A stretch of DNA of 64,000 nucleotides from an uncultured Sphaerochaeta sp. (GCF_963677315.1 NZ_OY781939.1:1488001-1552000); one strand, 5' to 3'; positions 17,884 to 27,431 are shown, numbered from the stretch's first letter. Notes: generated from the sequence alone by a model not told the origin. Numbers and translations: made by a program.

Positions 17884-20028
17884 TCATTCTGCTAGATGAA
17901 GTACTCTCATCTCAAACGCACAAAATCTCTCCTCGATTACACTCATTTCAGAAGTTCTTACACGTACCTTCTGCTCCTCCTCACTTCCATTCACCAGTAC
18001 AAGCGTCTTAGCTTTCGGGAAGTACGCGCAATCAATATTGGGATTATCAGAGGTAAAGAGTGGCATTATTTTCAATCCTTGTTCAAGGATTGAACGTAGA
18101 GTATGAGTATTCTCAGGAGAATATCTATACTCTGAAAGATATATACCCTTACCCTGTCCGAAAGTTCGTTCTGTGTATGTTGGTAATCCATCCTGTGCTT
18201 GCAGCACAGTGGTATCACCATCAATCAGGTAAATACCTTGCTTGGGATGTATCTTGAATTGAGCCTTTGAATCTTGTGCAGCATTCACTTCCCACTGTCC
18301 ATGACATAATCTCCGTCCATCATCACTATCCACGCCAAGTACATGTGCCATTCTAAATGAATGATTAATTGCAGAGGGTGCATTCACACCTAAAAAGGTT
18401 CCACCCTCATAGACCCACTGGGTAAGTAACCTAACTACCTCAGCATTATCCCAGTTCTCTCCCCCACTCCAGCTACTCCCTTCGAAGCCTGCGTTGACCA
18501 CAATATTGAGAGAATCAAGGGTTTCCTTGGTAACTTCATCAAAACTTAGGAATTCTACGGTAAAGGGAAGACCAGAGAGGCTTTCCAGTATGTTGATCAA
18601 ATCCAATTCGGGGTGTTCATGGTAGTGCCCACCGCACGTCCAGGTTCTGAGCTTTCCCCAACTGCTGAGAATTCCAATCTTCAATGAAGCAGTATATACC
18701 TCTGATATCTGATGTAGCTCCTTGATCTTCCTAAACTGGTCAGCAATATCTGCAATGGTTTCAACAAAATTAGGGAAGCTTTCAGTCAGGTGCAAGTAAC
18801 CACCTAAGCCAATTCGGTCGATGGGAGCCCTAAGCATCGCTCTTCTGACGTTCACCCAGTACTTCTGCGCATCGAGCGCAGGATTGCCTCCCTCCTTGAA
18901 TGTGGGGGCTCCTCCGAGTCCTACAGGGAAGAGATAGGGATGCAACCTCAACTCATGAGTAAGTCCTCCTGGAACAGCATTACAGAGACGAACCTCGAAA
19001 CCAGAGAAGACACACTTTATGATCCCATCGAACCCGATTGTCTGGAAGGCCTCTGATTGTGGCTCCATTCCAACCCAGCTGTCATCATAAAATACATAGG
19101 CTTTTTTGCCATAGCTATGCACAATATCAACCAGCTCTTTGGCATACGAGCAGACAAAGGCATTGGTGAACCAGAGGTAGTCCATCATTCGTTTATTCCA
19201 GGTAATATGGGAAGGTTTTCGATTCCCCTTGTTTATGAAATCCTCACCAGTGAGGCGATATCCATATTCTGCTTCAAACTGGTCCAAGGCAAGCGGACTG
19301 ACTGTGAAATCATAGGAAGCCCAGTCGGTGAAGAGGTTCCGGTTTCGCTCATCACTCCCCCATATCCATACAAAGTTGTAGAAGAGGGAGGTAAAACGTA
19401 CCACATCTGTCTCTGGGTGCTCCTCGCACCAGCGAACCAGATAAGAACTCAGATAGTTCTGGACCTCGGGGTACCGGGGGTCCAGTTGCCTAAGTGGTTC
19501 GCTTTTCCAGTTGTTGGTTACATGATTGTACATGTTTATCTCTTCCCAGATGCGGAAAGCAAGGAAGTTCACACTGTACTGGTGAAAGGGGATGCAACCC
19601 TCAATGGTGACTGACTTGGTCGTAGCATTATACTGCCATGATGAAGCAAAAATCTCATCTCCAGTTGTTCGGTCAAGAACCTGCCAGTACGGTAACGATG
19701 CTTCATTCACTTCAAACTGCCCAGAAAAGTATCGTGAAAGTAATGGAATTTCTATTGTTTTAGAAGTACTTACTACCCGCTCACTCTCCAGGAAGGTTTG
19801 CTGTTGGAACTGAGGATTGGTTGAGGCAAACTCGTTATGCTCACGGATGATACAGATGGTGGAATACACATCCATCCCCGCTTCCAGCAACCGTGGAGAG
19901 AGCTTGGTCCCATCACAATCGCGAATAACATCAGCTCCCCACTTCTCCGCTAGAGTGAGAGAAAGTTCTTCATAACCAGCTTCACCTGGCATGGTAAATG
20001 ACCCACGGGATTTCTTCGCTACTTTCAT
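17884..20028 (-). CDS. GH112 galactosyl phosphorylase (lacto-N-biose / galacto-N-biose or galactosyl-rhamnose phosphorylase)
   Basis: A 714-residue enzyme of glycoside hydrolase family 112. The N-terminus GSFTMPGEAGYEELSLTLAE and WGADVIRDCDGTKLSP is the family signature. YVFYDDSWVGMEP is followed by GFDGIIKCVFSGFEVR and HELRLHPYLFPVG, which line the TIM-barrel active site, and DRIGLGGYLHL follows. Family enzymes phosphorolyse beta-galactosides to galactose-1-phosphate: beta-1,3 to GlcNAc/GalNAc, or beta-1,4 to L-rhamnose. Sequence reading alone does not separate these. The protein has no signal peptide, so it acts on an imported disaccharide. The ATG has GAGGT eight bases upstream. No dedicated transporter adjoins it, and a link with the rhamnose-containing polysaccharide is only a possibility. 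Confidence 0.88.
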   Translation of the reverse strand: MKVAKKSRGSFTMPGEAGYEELSLTLAEKWGADVIRDCDGTKLSPRLLEAGMDVYSTICIIREHNEFASTNPQFQQQTFLESERVVSTSKTIEIPLLSRYFSGQFEVNEASLPYWQVLDRTTGDEIFASSWQYNATTKSVTIEGCIPFHQYSVNFLAFRIWEEINMYNHVTNNWKSEPLRQLDPRYPEVQNYLSSYLVRWCEEHPETDVVRFTSLFYNFVWIWGSDERNRNLFTDWASYDFTVSPLALDQFEAEYGYRLTGEDFINKGNRKPSHITWNKRMMDYLWFTNAFVCSYAKELVDIVHSYGKKAYVFYDDSWVGMEPQSEAFQTIGFDGIIKCVFSGFEVRLCNAVPGGLTHELRLHPYLFPVGLGGAPTFKEGGNPALDAQKYWVNVRRAMLRAPIDRIGLGGYLHLTESFPNFVETIADIADQFRKIKELHQISEVYTASLKIGILSSWGKLRTWTCGGHYHEHPELDLINILESLSGLPFTVEFLSFDEVTKETLDSLNIVVNAGFEGSSWSGGENWDNAEVVRLLTQWVYEGGTFLGVNAPSAINHSFRMAHVLGVDSDDGRRLCHGQWEVNAAQDSKAQFKIHPKQGIYLIDGDTTVLQAQDGLPTYTERTFGQGKGIYLSEYRYSPENTHTLRSILEQGLKIMPLFTSDNPNIDCAYFPKAKTLVLVNGSEEEQKVRVRTSEMSVIEERFCAFEMRVLHLAE

Positions 20029-20092
20029 TTCGACTACCTCACCCTATGACGGTATCATGAGATGGGTAGGGAGTCCAGAAAACAATACAAAC

Positions 20093-20845
20093 CTACTCCA
20101 ACCCCTTCTCCACCACAAACAACACATCCTTGTCCACCTGTTCCCTGACAGCCTGAAGGCTCTCGAACTTAGTTATAGGACGAATGAAGTTCTTGATCTC
20201 CATGGTTATAACCTGACCATAGAGGTCACGGTTGAAATGAAGAAGGAAGGTCTCAATGGTAATAGTAGGATAATCATCAACAGTTGGCCGGGGACCGATA
20301 CTCGTAACACCAAGGTATCTTACCCCATCTACGATGGTAATCGTTCCATACACCCCATGACGTGGGATAAGCTTGTTGGATGCAATTTTCATGTTAACGG
20401 TGGGCATTCCCACCGTTCTCCCCAGCTGTCTTCCGTAGACCACTTCCCCTGTCATGGTGAAGGGATGCCCTAGCATCTCTTCAGCCTCTTCAATCTCTCC
20501 CCTGAGTAAACTATCGGCTATACGGTCAGCAGTAATCGGTTCATCCTTGTAGAGCACAGGATTAATGAGATCAAGCTTCTCATTGTGCTCCTTGAGCGAG
20601 GCAAGCCCAGGGTGATGGCTTCCCACAATCACGGAGTCGAAACCCTTGGTTTCCAGACGCTTATCAACGTGAATAATGCTACACGCCTGGCCTACATACT
20701 CCCTGATCAAGGCATCACGCTCTTCATCGGTGGTAAGCACAGCTTGACCGGTAACTGGCTGTATATATATTTTCTCTGGCTTGTGGGCAAGGATGGCTTG
20801 GTGCCCACGATGCACCCCATCAAAATGCCCAAATGCTACATTCAT
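20093..20845 (-). CDS. RibF-like riboflavin kinase / FMN adenylyltransferase, shortened N-terminal domain
   Basis: About 250 residues, shorter than typical RibF (about 310). NVAFGHFDGVHRGHQAIL at the N-terminus has the nucleotidyltransferase GHFDGVHxGH motif. The C-terminal part is a normal riboflavin kinase: HPFTMTGEVVYGRQLGRTVG and MPTVNMKIAS, then YLGVTSIGPRPT. Between them the adenylyltransferase domain is compact: the usual phenylalanine/proline-rich flavin segment is missing, and the 'S-S-T-x-I-R' motif appears as ITADRIA. Kinase activity looks intact; FAD synthesis is less certain. The ATG at 20845 overlaps the stop of the APC permease gene by four bases. A second, full RibF may exist elsewhere. 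Confidence 0.75.
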   Translation of the reverse strand: MNVAFGHFDGVHRGHQAILAHKPEKIYIQPVTGQAVLTTDEERDALIREYVGQACSIIHVDKRLETKGFDSVIVGSHHPGLASLKEHNEKLDLINPVLYKDEPITADRIADSLLRGEIEEAEEMLGHPFTMTGEVVYGRQLGRTVGMPTVNMKIASNKLIPRHGVYGTITIVDGVRYLGVTSIGPRPTVDDYPTITIETFLLHFNRDLYGQVITMEIKNFIRPITKFESLQAVREQVDKDVLFVVEKGLE

Positions 20846-22176
20846 ACCTGCCTCCTCGGCTTTCGGTAGAAAAGAAGTCCAATTACATAGTAGATGACCG
20901 TTGCTAACCAGAGCTGCCATCCACCTTGTATGACACTCGGTACATAACTGGCAACCAACACAGCCAGTGTCAGGATGGGAAGGATATTCCCTCCTGGTGC
21001 ATGGAAGAACCCTGCTTCCTTGGTTGGGTGTTGTTTTCTTGACTCAATGACCGTTACACAGACGATTGCTACCACGATAACATTACAAAGAGCTCCTAGG
21101 TTGATTAACAGATTGGTAAGTTGGGGAAATGCGGCAAAGAAACCAGTTACGAGCACTACTACTGCTGTTGCAGTCAGTGGGGCTCCATTCTCCTTACCCG
21201 TTCTTGCAAGGAAATGAGGAAGAGCACCCTTCTCTGCTGTAGCTTGCAGGGTATGGCTTGCAAGGGCCATGGTTACGATCATGGTAGTGAGAAGCGCCAG
21301 TACTGCTGAGATGGAGATCAGAGGAGTAAGGAAGGCTAACCCAGGAAGACTGAATGCTGCAGCGTAGAGAGGAATGTATCGCATCCCCTCATTCTCTTGT
21401 AGGTAGGATGAAGGTACCAACCCCAAGGTCGCTACCAATACTACCAAGTAGAGCACCAAGACAACGGCCATGGCAATGGCCATCGCCTTTGGAACAGTCC
21501 GGTTCGGTTTCTCTACTTCCCCAACAAGAAAAGACAAGGCAACAATAGCCCCATAGGCTACCATGGCAAGCGGAAGTGCATCCAAAAACCCTGTAACTCC
21601 CCCAGTTCCCTGTGTAAAGAAAGGAGTAAGCTGAGAAGCGTCCCAACTCCCACTTGAAAATACAGAGATAGAGAAGATCAGCAAGGTGAGTCCAAGAAAC
21701 AGGGTAAGCACGGTTGTAGCTTTTCCGGTAATGCGGAATCGTACTGCGTTCAACACTCCACTAAAAAGGACTGCTGCAATCCCAAGCGGTACCTGCAAGG
21801 CCCCCATGGTAGGAAATGCAACAGAGAGGTAAATACCAATATAGATAGCTGAGAAGGCAGCTCCTGCAATACACCCAAAGAGATAGGCCCACGCTGAGAT
21901 CCACCCCCACAGATTACCTTGCTCCCTTGTTTTACCCAAGAGTAAGGCTGGGAATGCGAAGACCCCTCCGCTTTGGGGATAGCGTGAGGCAAGCTCTGCT
22001 GTCTGCAAGCCATAGGCAAGCAGGATAAGCGCGCCAAGAACCCAGGAGATAATCGCCGACGGTCCTGCACTAAGGATGGTCATTCCAGACAGAGAGAAGA
22101 TGGCACTGCCGATCATTCCCCCGATCAAGAGGTGTACACTGTCAAAGGTTCCTAGTTTCTTCTGCTTTGTTGCCAC
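20842..22176 (-). CDS. APC-family amino acid permease
   Basis: About 444 residues with twelve predicted spans. The N-terminal GTFDSVHLLIGGMIGSAIFS is the first helix of amino acid-polyamine-organocation transporters, with the backbone-binding Gly-x-Gly-type break. LASRYPQSGGVFAFPALLLG follows at helix three and ALSFLVGEVEKPNRTVPKAM in the loop after helix six. Substrate cannot be told. An ATG lies at 22203, but a GGAGG sits seven bases before a GTG at 22176, so I start there. The gene is coupled to the RibF-like gene, an unusual pairing. Transcription probably begins at the operator-bearing promoter near 22299-22327. Confidence 0.85.
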   Translation of the reverse strand: MATKQKKLGTFDSVHLLIGGMIGSAIFSLSGMTILSAGPSAIISWVLGALILLAYGLQTAELASRYPQSGGVFAFPALLLGKTREQGNLWGWISAWAYLFGCIAGAAFSAIYIGIYLSVAFPTMGALQVPLGIAAVLFSGVLNAVRFRITGKATTVLTLFLGLTLLIFSISVFSSGSWDASQLTPFFTQGTGGVTGFLDALPLAMVAYGAIVALSFLVGEVEKPNRTVPKAMAIAMAVVLVLYLVVLVATLGLVPSSYLQENEGMRYIPLYAAAFSLPGLAFLTPLISISAVLALLTTMIVTMALASHTLQATAEKGALPHFLARTGKENGAPLTATAVVVLVTGFFAAFPQLTNLLINLGALCNVIVVAIVCVTVIESRKQHPTKEAGFFHAPGGNILPILTLAVLVASYVPSVIQGGWQLWLATVIYYVIGLLFYRKPRRQV

Positions 22177-22298
22177 AATAATGCCTCCAACGAAGTCAAT
22201 CATACCGTGGTAGCAAACTCGTGTGCAAGGAAGTAGGCCCCCTAGGGAGAGAAATCCTAGATAAATACTTGGCCGATAGAAAGACCAAATATAATCAA

Positions 22299-22358
22299 AT
22301 ATTACACCCGTTCGGGTATATTTTTAATCACTTAAGCATATTTTATACCCGCTCGGGT
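22299..22358 (-). promoter_or_regulatory. Promoter of the APC-ribF operon with two ACCCG-NN-CGGGT operators
   Basis: Two near-identical palindromes, ACCCG-TT-CGGGT at 22306-22317 and ACCCG-CT-CGGGT at 22347-22358, are 41 bp apart centre to centre, about four helical turns. On the minus strand a TTAAAA (22322-22327) and a TAATAT (22299-22304) are 17 bp apart, and the first palindrome fills that spacer exactly. Such placement is typical of a TetR-like repressor blocking RNA polymerase. No matching regulator gene adjoins. The rest of the gap 22177-22508 shows no gene. Confidence 0.65.
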
Positions 22359-22508
22359 GCAAATTACGCACATCACCAGGCAATTAATACGGGACCTCAC
22401 GAACTTTGGTATGTGATGGTATTCTGCGAGTTTCTTTGTACATCCTATCTGCATTGGCTACCCCATCGATGGATATATTTCTCTTTCTCTTTCTCTTTGT
22501 ATTTGAAC

Positions 22509-23075
22509 TTACTGATCCTCACGCCCAAAGAATTGGGCATCAGGTGGTGGGAGCCTCGATTCAGTTACGTAGATGAAATTGCTTCCACGATAATCCTGTA
22601 ACAGCTCAAGAAAATCTTCACTATCATATCGCTCACCATCAATGATGAAGGCCATCTGATCGAGAGCATCTTCATCGTACTCGATGCCAAACACTCCCAT
22701 GGGGGCGAGCAAGATCTCGTCTATCAAGGTTGGGGTAATCAGGAATCTGCTCACTCGCTCCTTGAGTTCCTCCATGGCAGTTATACCATCCATCTCCAAT
22801 GGAGCCATGAAGGAGATGGTCTTAAGTGCATTTCCTTTCCCCTTGTAGGCATAGTAGGTCACCCCGTCCTCATATACCTCTGCCTTCACCTTGAACCGCT
22901 GACCATCCACTGCAATGGTCTTCGGGTGGGAGTACGTGGATACATCCAACCCCAGCCGCTCACAGAGATAGGCATTATAACAATCCCAACAGAGATGCAA
23001 CACCTTTTTATCAGCTTTCTCAATATGATGGTCCGCTTCCTGAGTACATCGGTCACACGTATGCAATAACATCAT
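22509..23075 (-). CDS. Unknown protein with N-terminal zinc ribbon
   Basis: About 188 residues that I do not recognise. The N-terminus has two cysteine pairs, CDRC and CWDC, spaced about 20 residues apart, as in a zinc ribbon. The remainder is acidic, without membrane segments, and ends in a low-complexity tail rich in Pro and Asp. The ATG at 23075 has AAGGGGG about nine bases upstream; the frame could extend to a TTG at 23096. It lies downstream of the broken sulfatase on the same strand and may be the last gene of that operon, but nothing in the sequence ties it to sulfated sugars. It could be a cytoplasmic regulator or adaptor. Confidence 0.55.
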   Translation of the reverse strand: MMLLHTCDRCTQEADHHIEKADKKVLHLCWDCYNAYLCERLGLDVSTYSHPKTIAVDGQRFKVKAEVYEDGVTYYAYKGKGNALKTISFMAPLEMDGITAMEELKERVSRFLITPTLIDEILLAPMGVFGIEYDEDALDQMAFIIDGERYDSEDFLELLQDYRGSNFIYVTESRLPPPDAQFFGREDQ

Positions 23076-23144
23076 AACTGGCGCCCCCTTAGGCAAAGCA
23101 TAGGGGACGGAAGCTGACTATTGCAAGCGTTCAATGAACATTAA

Positions 23145-24710
23145 TCAGAATGCATTTTTGATCAATACATCCAACCAATCAGCGTTCGCATCCTCATAGA
23201 AGTGCCCTGGATTCTTGCAGAAAGAAGGAGGCAATCTAAGATCCCATGGCATCCGGGAAAAGGGTCGTTCCTGAGACTCCCTATGTGCCTGGTATGGCTC
23301 ACTTCTAAGATGATTCTCTGCATCAAGATGAAAATCTTCCCCTCCTTGTTCCTGGATGTAGGTCTCGGCCCACTGTTTCATCTCTTGCTTGACATCAGCA
23401 TAAGCAGGATTAGACGCAAGGTTCCTCAGTTCTTTTGGATCATCCTCGACATTAAAGAGTTGCTCAAATCCACCGTTTTGGTAAAAGAGATACTTATAGC
23501 GGTTGGTACGTACATGACACATCGTATAAGGAGGAAACATCACCTCACTCAAGACTGCTTCATGCTGATTCTCGCCAGAAAGTAGCGTCATGAGATCTTT
23601 TCCAGGACGCTTATACTGGGCATCATTAACACCAGCAGCACTAAGCAATGTAGGAAACAGGTCGAGCAAGGATGCAAGCCCTGTATATCGAGTTCCTTCA
23701 GCAATTTTCTTTGGCCATCGCACAAGAAGAGGCACTCTGAGACTTCCTTCAAAACCAAAGCATTTATACCAAAGATGATGGTCTCCCATCAAATCGCCAT
23801 GATCTGAAGTAAAAACCACCAAGGTGGATTCAGCCAGTCCTTCCTGCTCGAGGGTATCAAGGATTCTGCCCACTTGTTCATCAATGAACGTAATATTCGC
23901 ATAGTAATATGCCTTCGCGCGTTTGATCGCTTTCTCTGAGTAGAGATCAAATTCCTTTCCTTCCCTATACGAGTCAAAATAGGGATACTCAGCACACCCA
24001 TCCTCTGAGGAAGTCCAGGGATCTTCCAAGGATTCTGGATCATAGAGATCAAGCAGATGTTGAGGGCAATCATAGGGAACATGAGGCTTTACGAAAGAAG
24101 TCCAAAGGAAGAACGGCATGTCTTTAGGCCGTTCTTGTTGCAACCACTAGACACTTCTATCCCCGCACCACTGCGTGACGTGCAACTCCTTGGGGAGAGG
24201 AGCTTGTAGTGGTTTTATTTCATTGTAGCCAATCTCAGTCGGCTTATCCCAACCCCAGGCATGGTGTTCCTCAAGGAACTTGTCGTAATCATCAAGTACT
24301 ACGCTTTTTTGAGAACTTGCAGTTCTTACACCACGCGTTTCCTCTGAGAGAATCATATGATCCATGCCATAACTCTCAGCATAGGGCGTATTGGAAAAAT
24401 GCATTTTTCCAATAGCCTGGCAATGATAGCCTTCTCCACTGAGAATCCCAGCGATTGTTTCTCGGTTATCGACATCTCTCGGATAGATATTTTCCATGCA
24501 TCCAAGAGCAGAATTTGTCTTCCCAGTCATGACCGAAGCCCGTGCAGGCATGCAGAGAGGACAAGGGGTCACGGCAGTCTCGAACAACGCACCCTCTTGG
24601 GCCAACCGATCAAGATTGGGTGTCTTTATTTCTGTATTACCATAGGAGGCAAGCGTATCCCACCGCTGTTGATCGGTAAAAATCATCAAAATATTTGGTT
24701 TTTCTTGCAT
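23145..24710 (-). pseudogene. Sulfatase gene interrupted by an in-frame TAG codon
   Basis: Two open stretches in the same frame form one arylsulfatase-like protein of about 520 residues. The first 187 residues carry the metal-binding Asp of LMIFTDQQRWDTL and the formylglycine site CPLCMPARASVMTGK, whose Cys53 lies in C-x-P-x-R. The second part has FFLWTSFVKPHVPY, VVFTSDHGDLMGDHHLWYKC and a normal C-terminus. Between them is a TAG at 24147-24149, read as ...GDRSV-stop-WLQQE.... Other genes here end in TAG, so it is a true stop. A single G-to-T change from GAG would create it, and no other lesion is seen, so the loss is recent, or it is a sequencing error or read-through site. The start has AAGGGGT upstream, three bases from the permease stop. 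Confidence 0.88.
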
Positions 24711-24713
24711 TGC

Positions 24714-25556
24714 TTACCCCTTTAGGCCGGTCGTGGATATCCCCTCCACAAAGTACTTCTGAGCAGAAAAGAATAAAGCCACAATAGGAATAATTGAAAC
24801 AAACGACATGGCTAGAATCTTATTCCATTCAATTGCTGCCTGGGCATCGATGGACATACGAAGCGCCAAGGCTACCGGATAGTTGGCGACACTATTAATA
24901 TAGATCAATGGATTGAAAAAGTCATTCCAAGTCCACATGAACTGAAAGATGAACACTGAAAACAGAGCTGACTTACAGAGGGGAAGAATAACCAAGACCA
25001 ATGTTCGCAGCGAGCCAAGACCATCAATCTTTGCCGATTCATCAAGCTCCCTCGGGATTCCACGAATAAACTGGATCATCATATAATTGAAGAAAGCAGT
25101 GAATGCAAACAACTGTGGAATGATGAATGGCTTGTAAGAATCGAGCCATCCAAAATCCCTGAACAATAAATACCGAGGGATGATCAGGACGGCATTTGGA
25201 AGCATCATGGTGGAAAGCATCAAAGCAAAGAGAAGCGGTTTCAGTTTGAACTCAAACCGAGCAAACCCATATGCAACAAAGGTAGAAGAAACCATGGTAA
25301 CAAGCACTGTAGGAAGTACCATCTTAAACGTATTGAGCATAAAATGCCCAAAAGAAAATTGGCCTGTACCTGCCCAACCATCAATATAACCAGAGAAATT
25401 CCATATCTTTGGGAGCATACCCAATCCACTAAAGATTTCCTTATTGGATTTGAAGGAACTGAAGAAAAGCCAAATAAGGGGATACACCATGATGATGCCC
25501 ATCAAGGTAAGAAACACATAAATAGTGAGATTACCTCGTTTCGTTTTTGTTTTCAT
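24714..25556 (-). CDS. Sugar ABC transporter permease, MalG type
   Basis: A 280-residue inner-membrane protein with six spans. The cytoplasmic EAA loop is present in the form ELDESAKIDGLGSLRTLVL followed by ILPL, which docks the ATPase. The N-terminus (LTLMGIIMVYPLIWLFFSSFK) and the end (EGISTTGLKG) are typical of MalG/UgpE-like CUT1 permeases. Next to a sulfatase it probably served uptake of a sulfated oligosaccharide. No ATPase gene is near, so it would rely on a shared MsmX-type ATPase. The gene looks intact although its partner binding protein is broken. Confidence 0.9.
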   Translation of the reverse strand: MKTKTKRGNLTIYVFLTLMGIIMVYPLIWLFFSSFKSNKEIFSGLGMLPKIWNFSGYIDGWAGTGQFSFGHFMLNTFKMVLPTVLVTMVSSTFVAYGFARFEFKLKPLLFALMLSTMMLPNAVLIIPRYLLFRDFGWLDSYKPFIIPQLFAFTAFFNYMMIQFIRGIPRELDESAKIDGLGSLRTLVLVILPLCKSALFSVFIFQFMWTWNDFFNPLIYINSVANYPVALALRMSIDAQAAIEWNKILAMSFVSIIPIVALFFSAQKYFVEGISTTGLKG

Positions 25557-25567
25557 CTCTTTCTCCC

Positions 25568-26458
25568 CTATTCCATGTAGTACACGTGCTTGTTCGACTT
25601 CTTGAACACAAACATCGTTGCAATAAGGATGATGACGAACAAGAACCAGGAAAGCGCTGATGCATAGCCCATCTTGAAATTGGCGAAAGCCTCATCGTAC
25701 AGCTTCATCATATAGAGATAGGTTGACCCCATCGGCCCTCCATGCGTGATGACAATGGCACTGGTGAAAGACTGGAAAGAGTTGATCAACTGCATGATGA
25801 GATTGAAAAATAATGAGGGAGTGATCAAGGGAAGGGTGATGGCAAAAAACTCTTTCGTTTTTGACGCCCCATCGATACGACAGGCCTCATACAGTTCCTT
25901 GGGAATCTGCTTCAACCCTGCCAGAAAGATAACCATCGAGGATCCGAAAGACCAAACCACCAGCAAGCTGATAGTGAACAATGCATATTTGGGATGTTCC
26001 AGGAAAGGAATTGCTGGAATTCCAATCTTCCCAAGAACAGTATTTACCAGACCAGTGAGAGAAAACATGAATCGCCACAAGATGGATATGGAGACACTTG
26101 CCCCCAAGATGGAAGGCAAATAGTACACCGTGGTGAATACATTGATAAATTTGATGCTTCGATTGAGCAACATTGCAAAAAACAAAGCTGATATTATCTT
26201 CATCGGTACTGAAAACAGTACATACTTAAAGGTCACGAAAAGCGAGGGGAAAAATTCTCTATCGCTTGTGAACATGTATATGTAGTTATCCAGACCAATG
26301 AACTTTGGTGTATTGAACATGGAAAAATTGGTGAAGGAATACGTGAGCGATGCCAAGAGCGGATATGCCCCAAATACAAGGAATCCAATGGCCCAAGGCA
26401 AAATGTATAGGTAGCCTTCGCTGAAGGGCAACCGCCCGTTTAGCTTCTTTTGTTTCAT
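25568..26458 (-). CDS. Sugar ABC transporter permease, MalF/UgpA type
   Basis: A 296-residue permease with six spans. It begins with a polar tail then YLYILPWAIGFLVFGAYPLL, and carries the EAA loop ELYEACRIDGASKTKEFFAI followed by TLPLI. It pairs with the downstream MalG-type permease, 11 bases away, to form the channel of a CUT1 importer. The frame and length are normal. The broken binding protein gene lies just upstream across a strong hairpin. Confidence 0.9.
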   Translation of the reverse strand: MKQKKLNGRLPFSEGYLYILPWAIGFLVFGAYPLLASLTYSFTNFSMFNTPKFIGLDNYIYMFTSDREFFPSLFVTFKYVLFSVPMKIISALFFAMLLNRSIKFINVFTTVYYLPSILGASVSISILWRFMFSLTGLVNTVLGKIGIPAIPFLEHPKYALFTISLLVVWSFGSSMVIFLAGLKQIPKELYEACRIDGASKTKEFFAITLPLITPSLFFNLIMQLINSFQSFTSAIVITHGGPMGSTYLYMMKLYDEAFANFKMGYASALSWFLFVIILIATMFVFKKSNKHVYYME

Positions 26459-26475
26459 GGGTAGACCTTATCAAG

Positions 26476-26497
26476 GGAGTGGGGTTTCCCCCACTCC
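26476..26497 (-). terminator. Hairpin between binding-protein gene and permease gene
   Basis: GGAGTGGGG (26476-26484) pairs with CCCCACTCC (26489-26497) around a short T-rich loop. It lies in the 61-base gap between the binding-protein stop and the first permease start. There is no long U tract, so partial termination or protection of the upstream mRNA is likelier than full termination. It matches hairpins at the same place in the other transporter operons of this window. Confidence 0.7.
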
Positions 26498-26519
26498 GCA
26501 CAAGATTGTGTTATGAAGA

Positions 26520-27431
26520 TTACTGCTGGGCAGTTTTCAGTTCTTGGAGTTTTCGATTGACCAATTTGATATACTCTTTGGCAGCCTCTTCTGGAGTGCT
26601 TTGCCCGAAAGCAACGGAACTGATCATGTCGGCACCAATTCTGGAAATTTCGTTATTCCTGATCAAGGTTCCTTGCCCAATCCCGGCTCCTGCTTCGTTG
26701 GCATACTCCATCGCCTGCATTACCAGAGGACTAAGCAAACCTGCTTCACTGAGAGCCTGATTCTGCTTTTCACTGACAGGGATACCTCTGGAGAGTTTCA
26801 GCAACACACCGGCTTCCTCATCAGTATTCATCCAGTTAATGAACTTCGCAGCTTCAAGGGCTTCAGCATCTTCAACTGATGCTGCGATGGAGAAAATCTG
26901 TCCGACCTTTGTCTGGTAGTACGGATCCTTTGCTCCCTCCATGATAGGCAAACGAATGACAGTTGCATCATCTTTGTAGTCACCCATTGCATTCACATAG
27001 TTTTCCAAGGTGGAAAGCATGCCGAAGAGTACACCTGTCTCTCCATTTACCCATTTAGGATTCTGTGGGTAGTTTCCGGTGTAGAGTTCCAAGGTACCAA
27101 GCGGTTCAACGACGCCTGATGCAAAATACTTTTCAAGGAAACGGAACGCTTCCGTGACAGTTGCCTCATCATAGCTCAGGGTATAATCGGTTGCAAAAGG
27201 AAGCCCTGTCTTCTGTACCATATAGGCAAGGAACCAATACATGTGGATGTCACTAGCAGCCATGCCATTCTCGAAATACAGGGAGGAATCAACTGCTTTC
27301 AGTTTCTCGCTGAAGGCAAAGAAATCATCAAATGACCATTTCTGATCATAATCGAATCCAATCTTGTCCAGAACAGCCTTGTTTGCAACAAGTGCATCGG
27401 TGTTGACTGAAGAAGGGAGTGCAAGCATTGC
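26520..27431 (-). pseudogene. Sugar ABC transporter solute-binding protein, 5'-truncated
   Basis: About 300 residues are left of a family-1 extracellular binding protein, which is normally 410-450 long. The readable part opens at LFAMLALPSSVNTDALVANK, which in homologues is about residue 130, after the signal peptide and first lobe. It then runs normally through DYTLSYDEATVTEAFRFLEK to the usual C-terminus EYIKLVNRKLQEL. A stop codon (TAG, 27444-27446) and foreign sequence lie immediately upstream. There is no signal peptide and no ribosome site, so no functional secreted protein can be made. The breakpoint is between about 27429 and 27445, where the opposite strand becomes a DUF4417-like gene end. 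This probably inactivates the importer. Confidence 0.85.

Noticed and set aside
22204..22508. Riboswitch (for example FMN type) ahead of the permease-ribF operon
   Set aside because: No conserved RFN-like helices were found; only the two palindromes and a promoter are apparent.
24147..24149. TAG as pyrrolysine codon
   Set aside because: Sulfatases do not use pyrrolysine, other genes here stop at TAG, and no Pyl genes are seen in the window.
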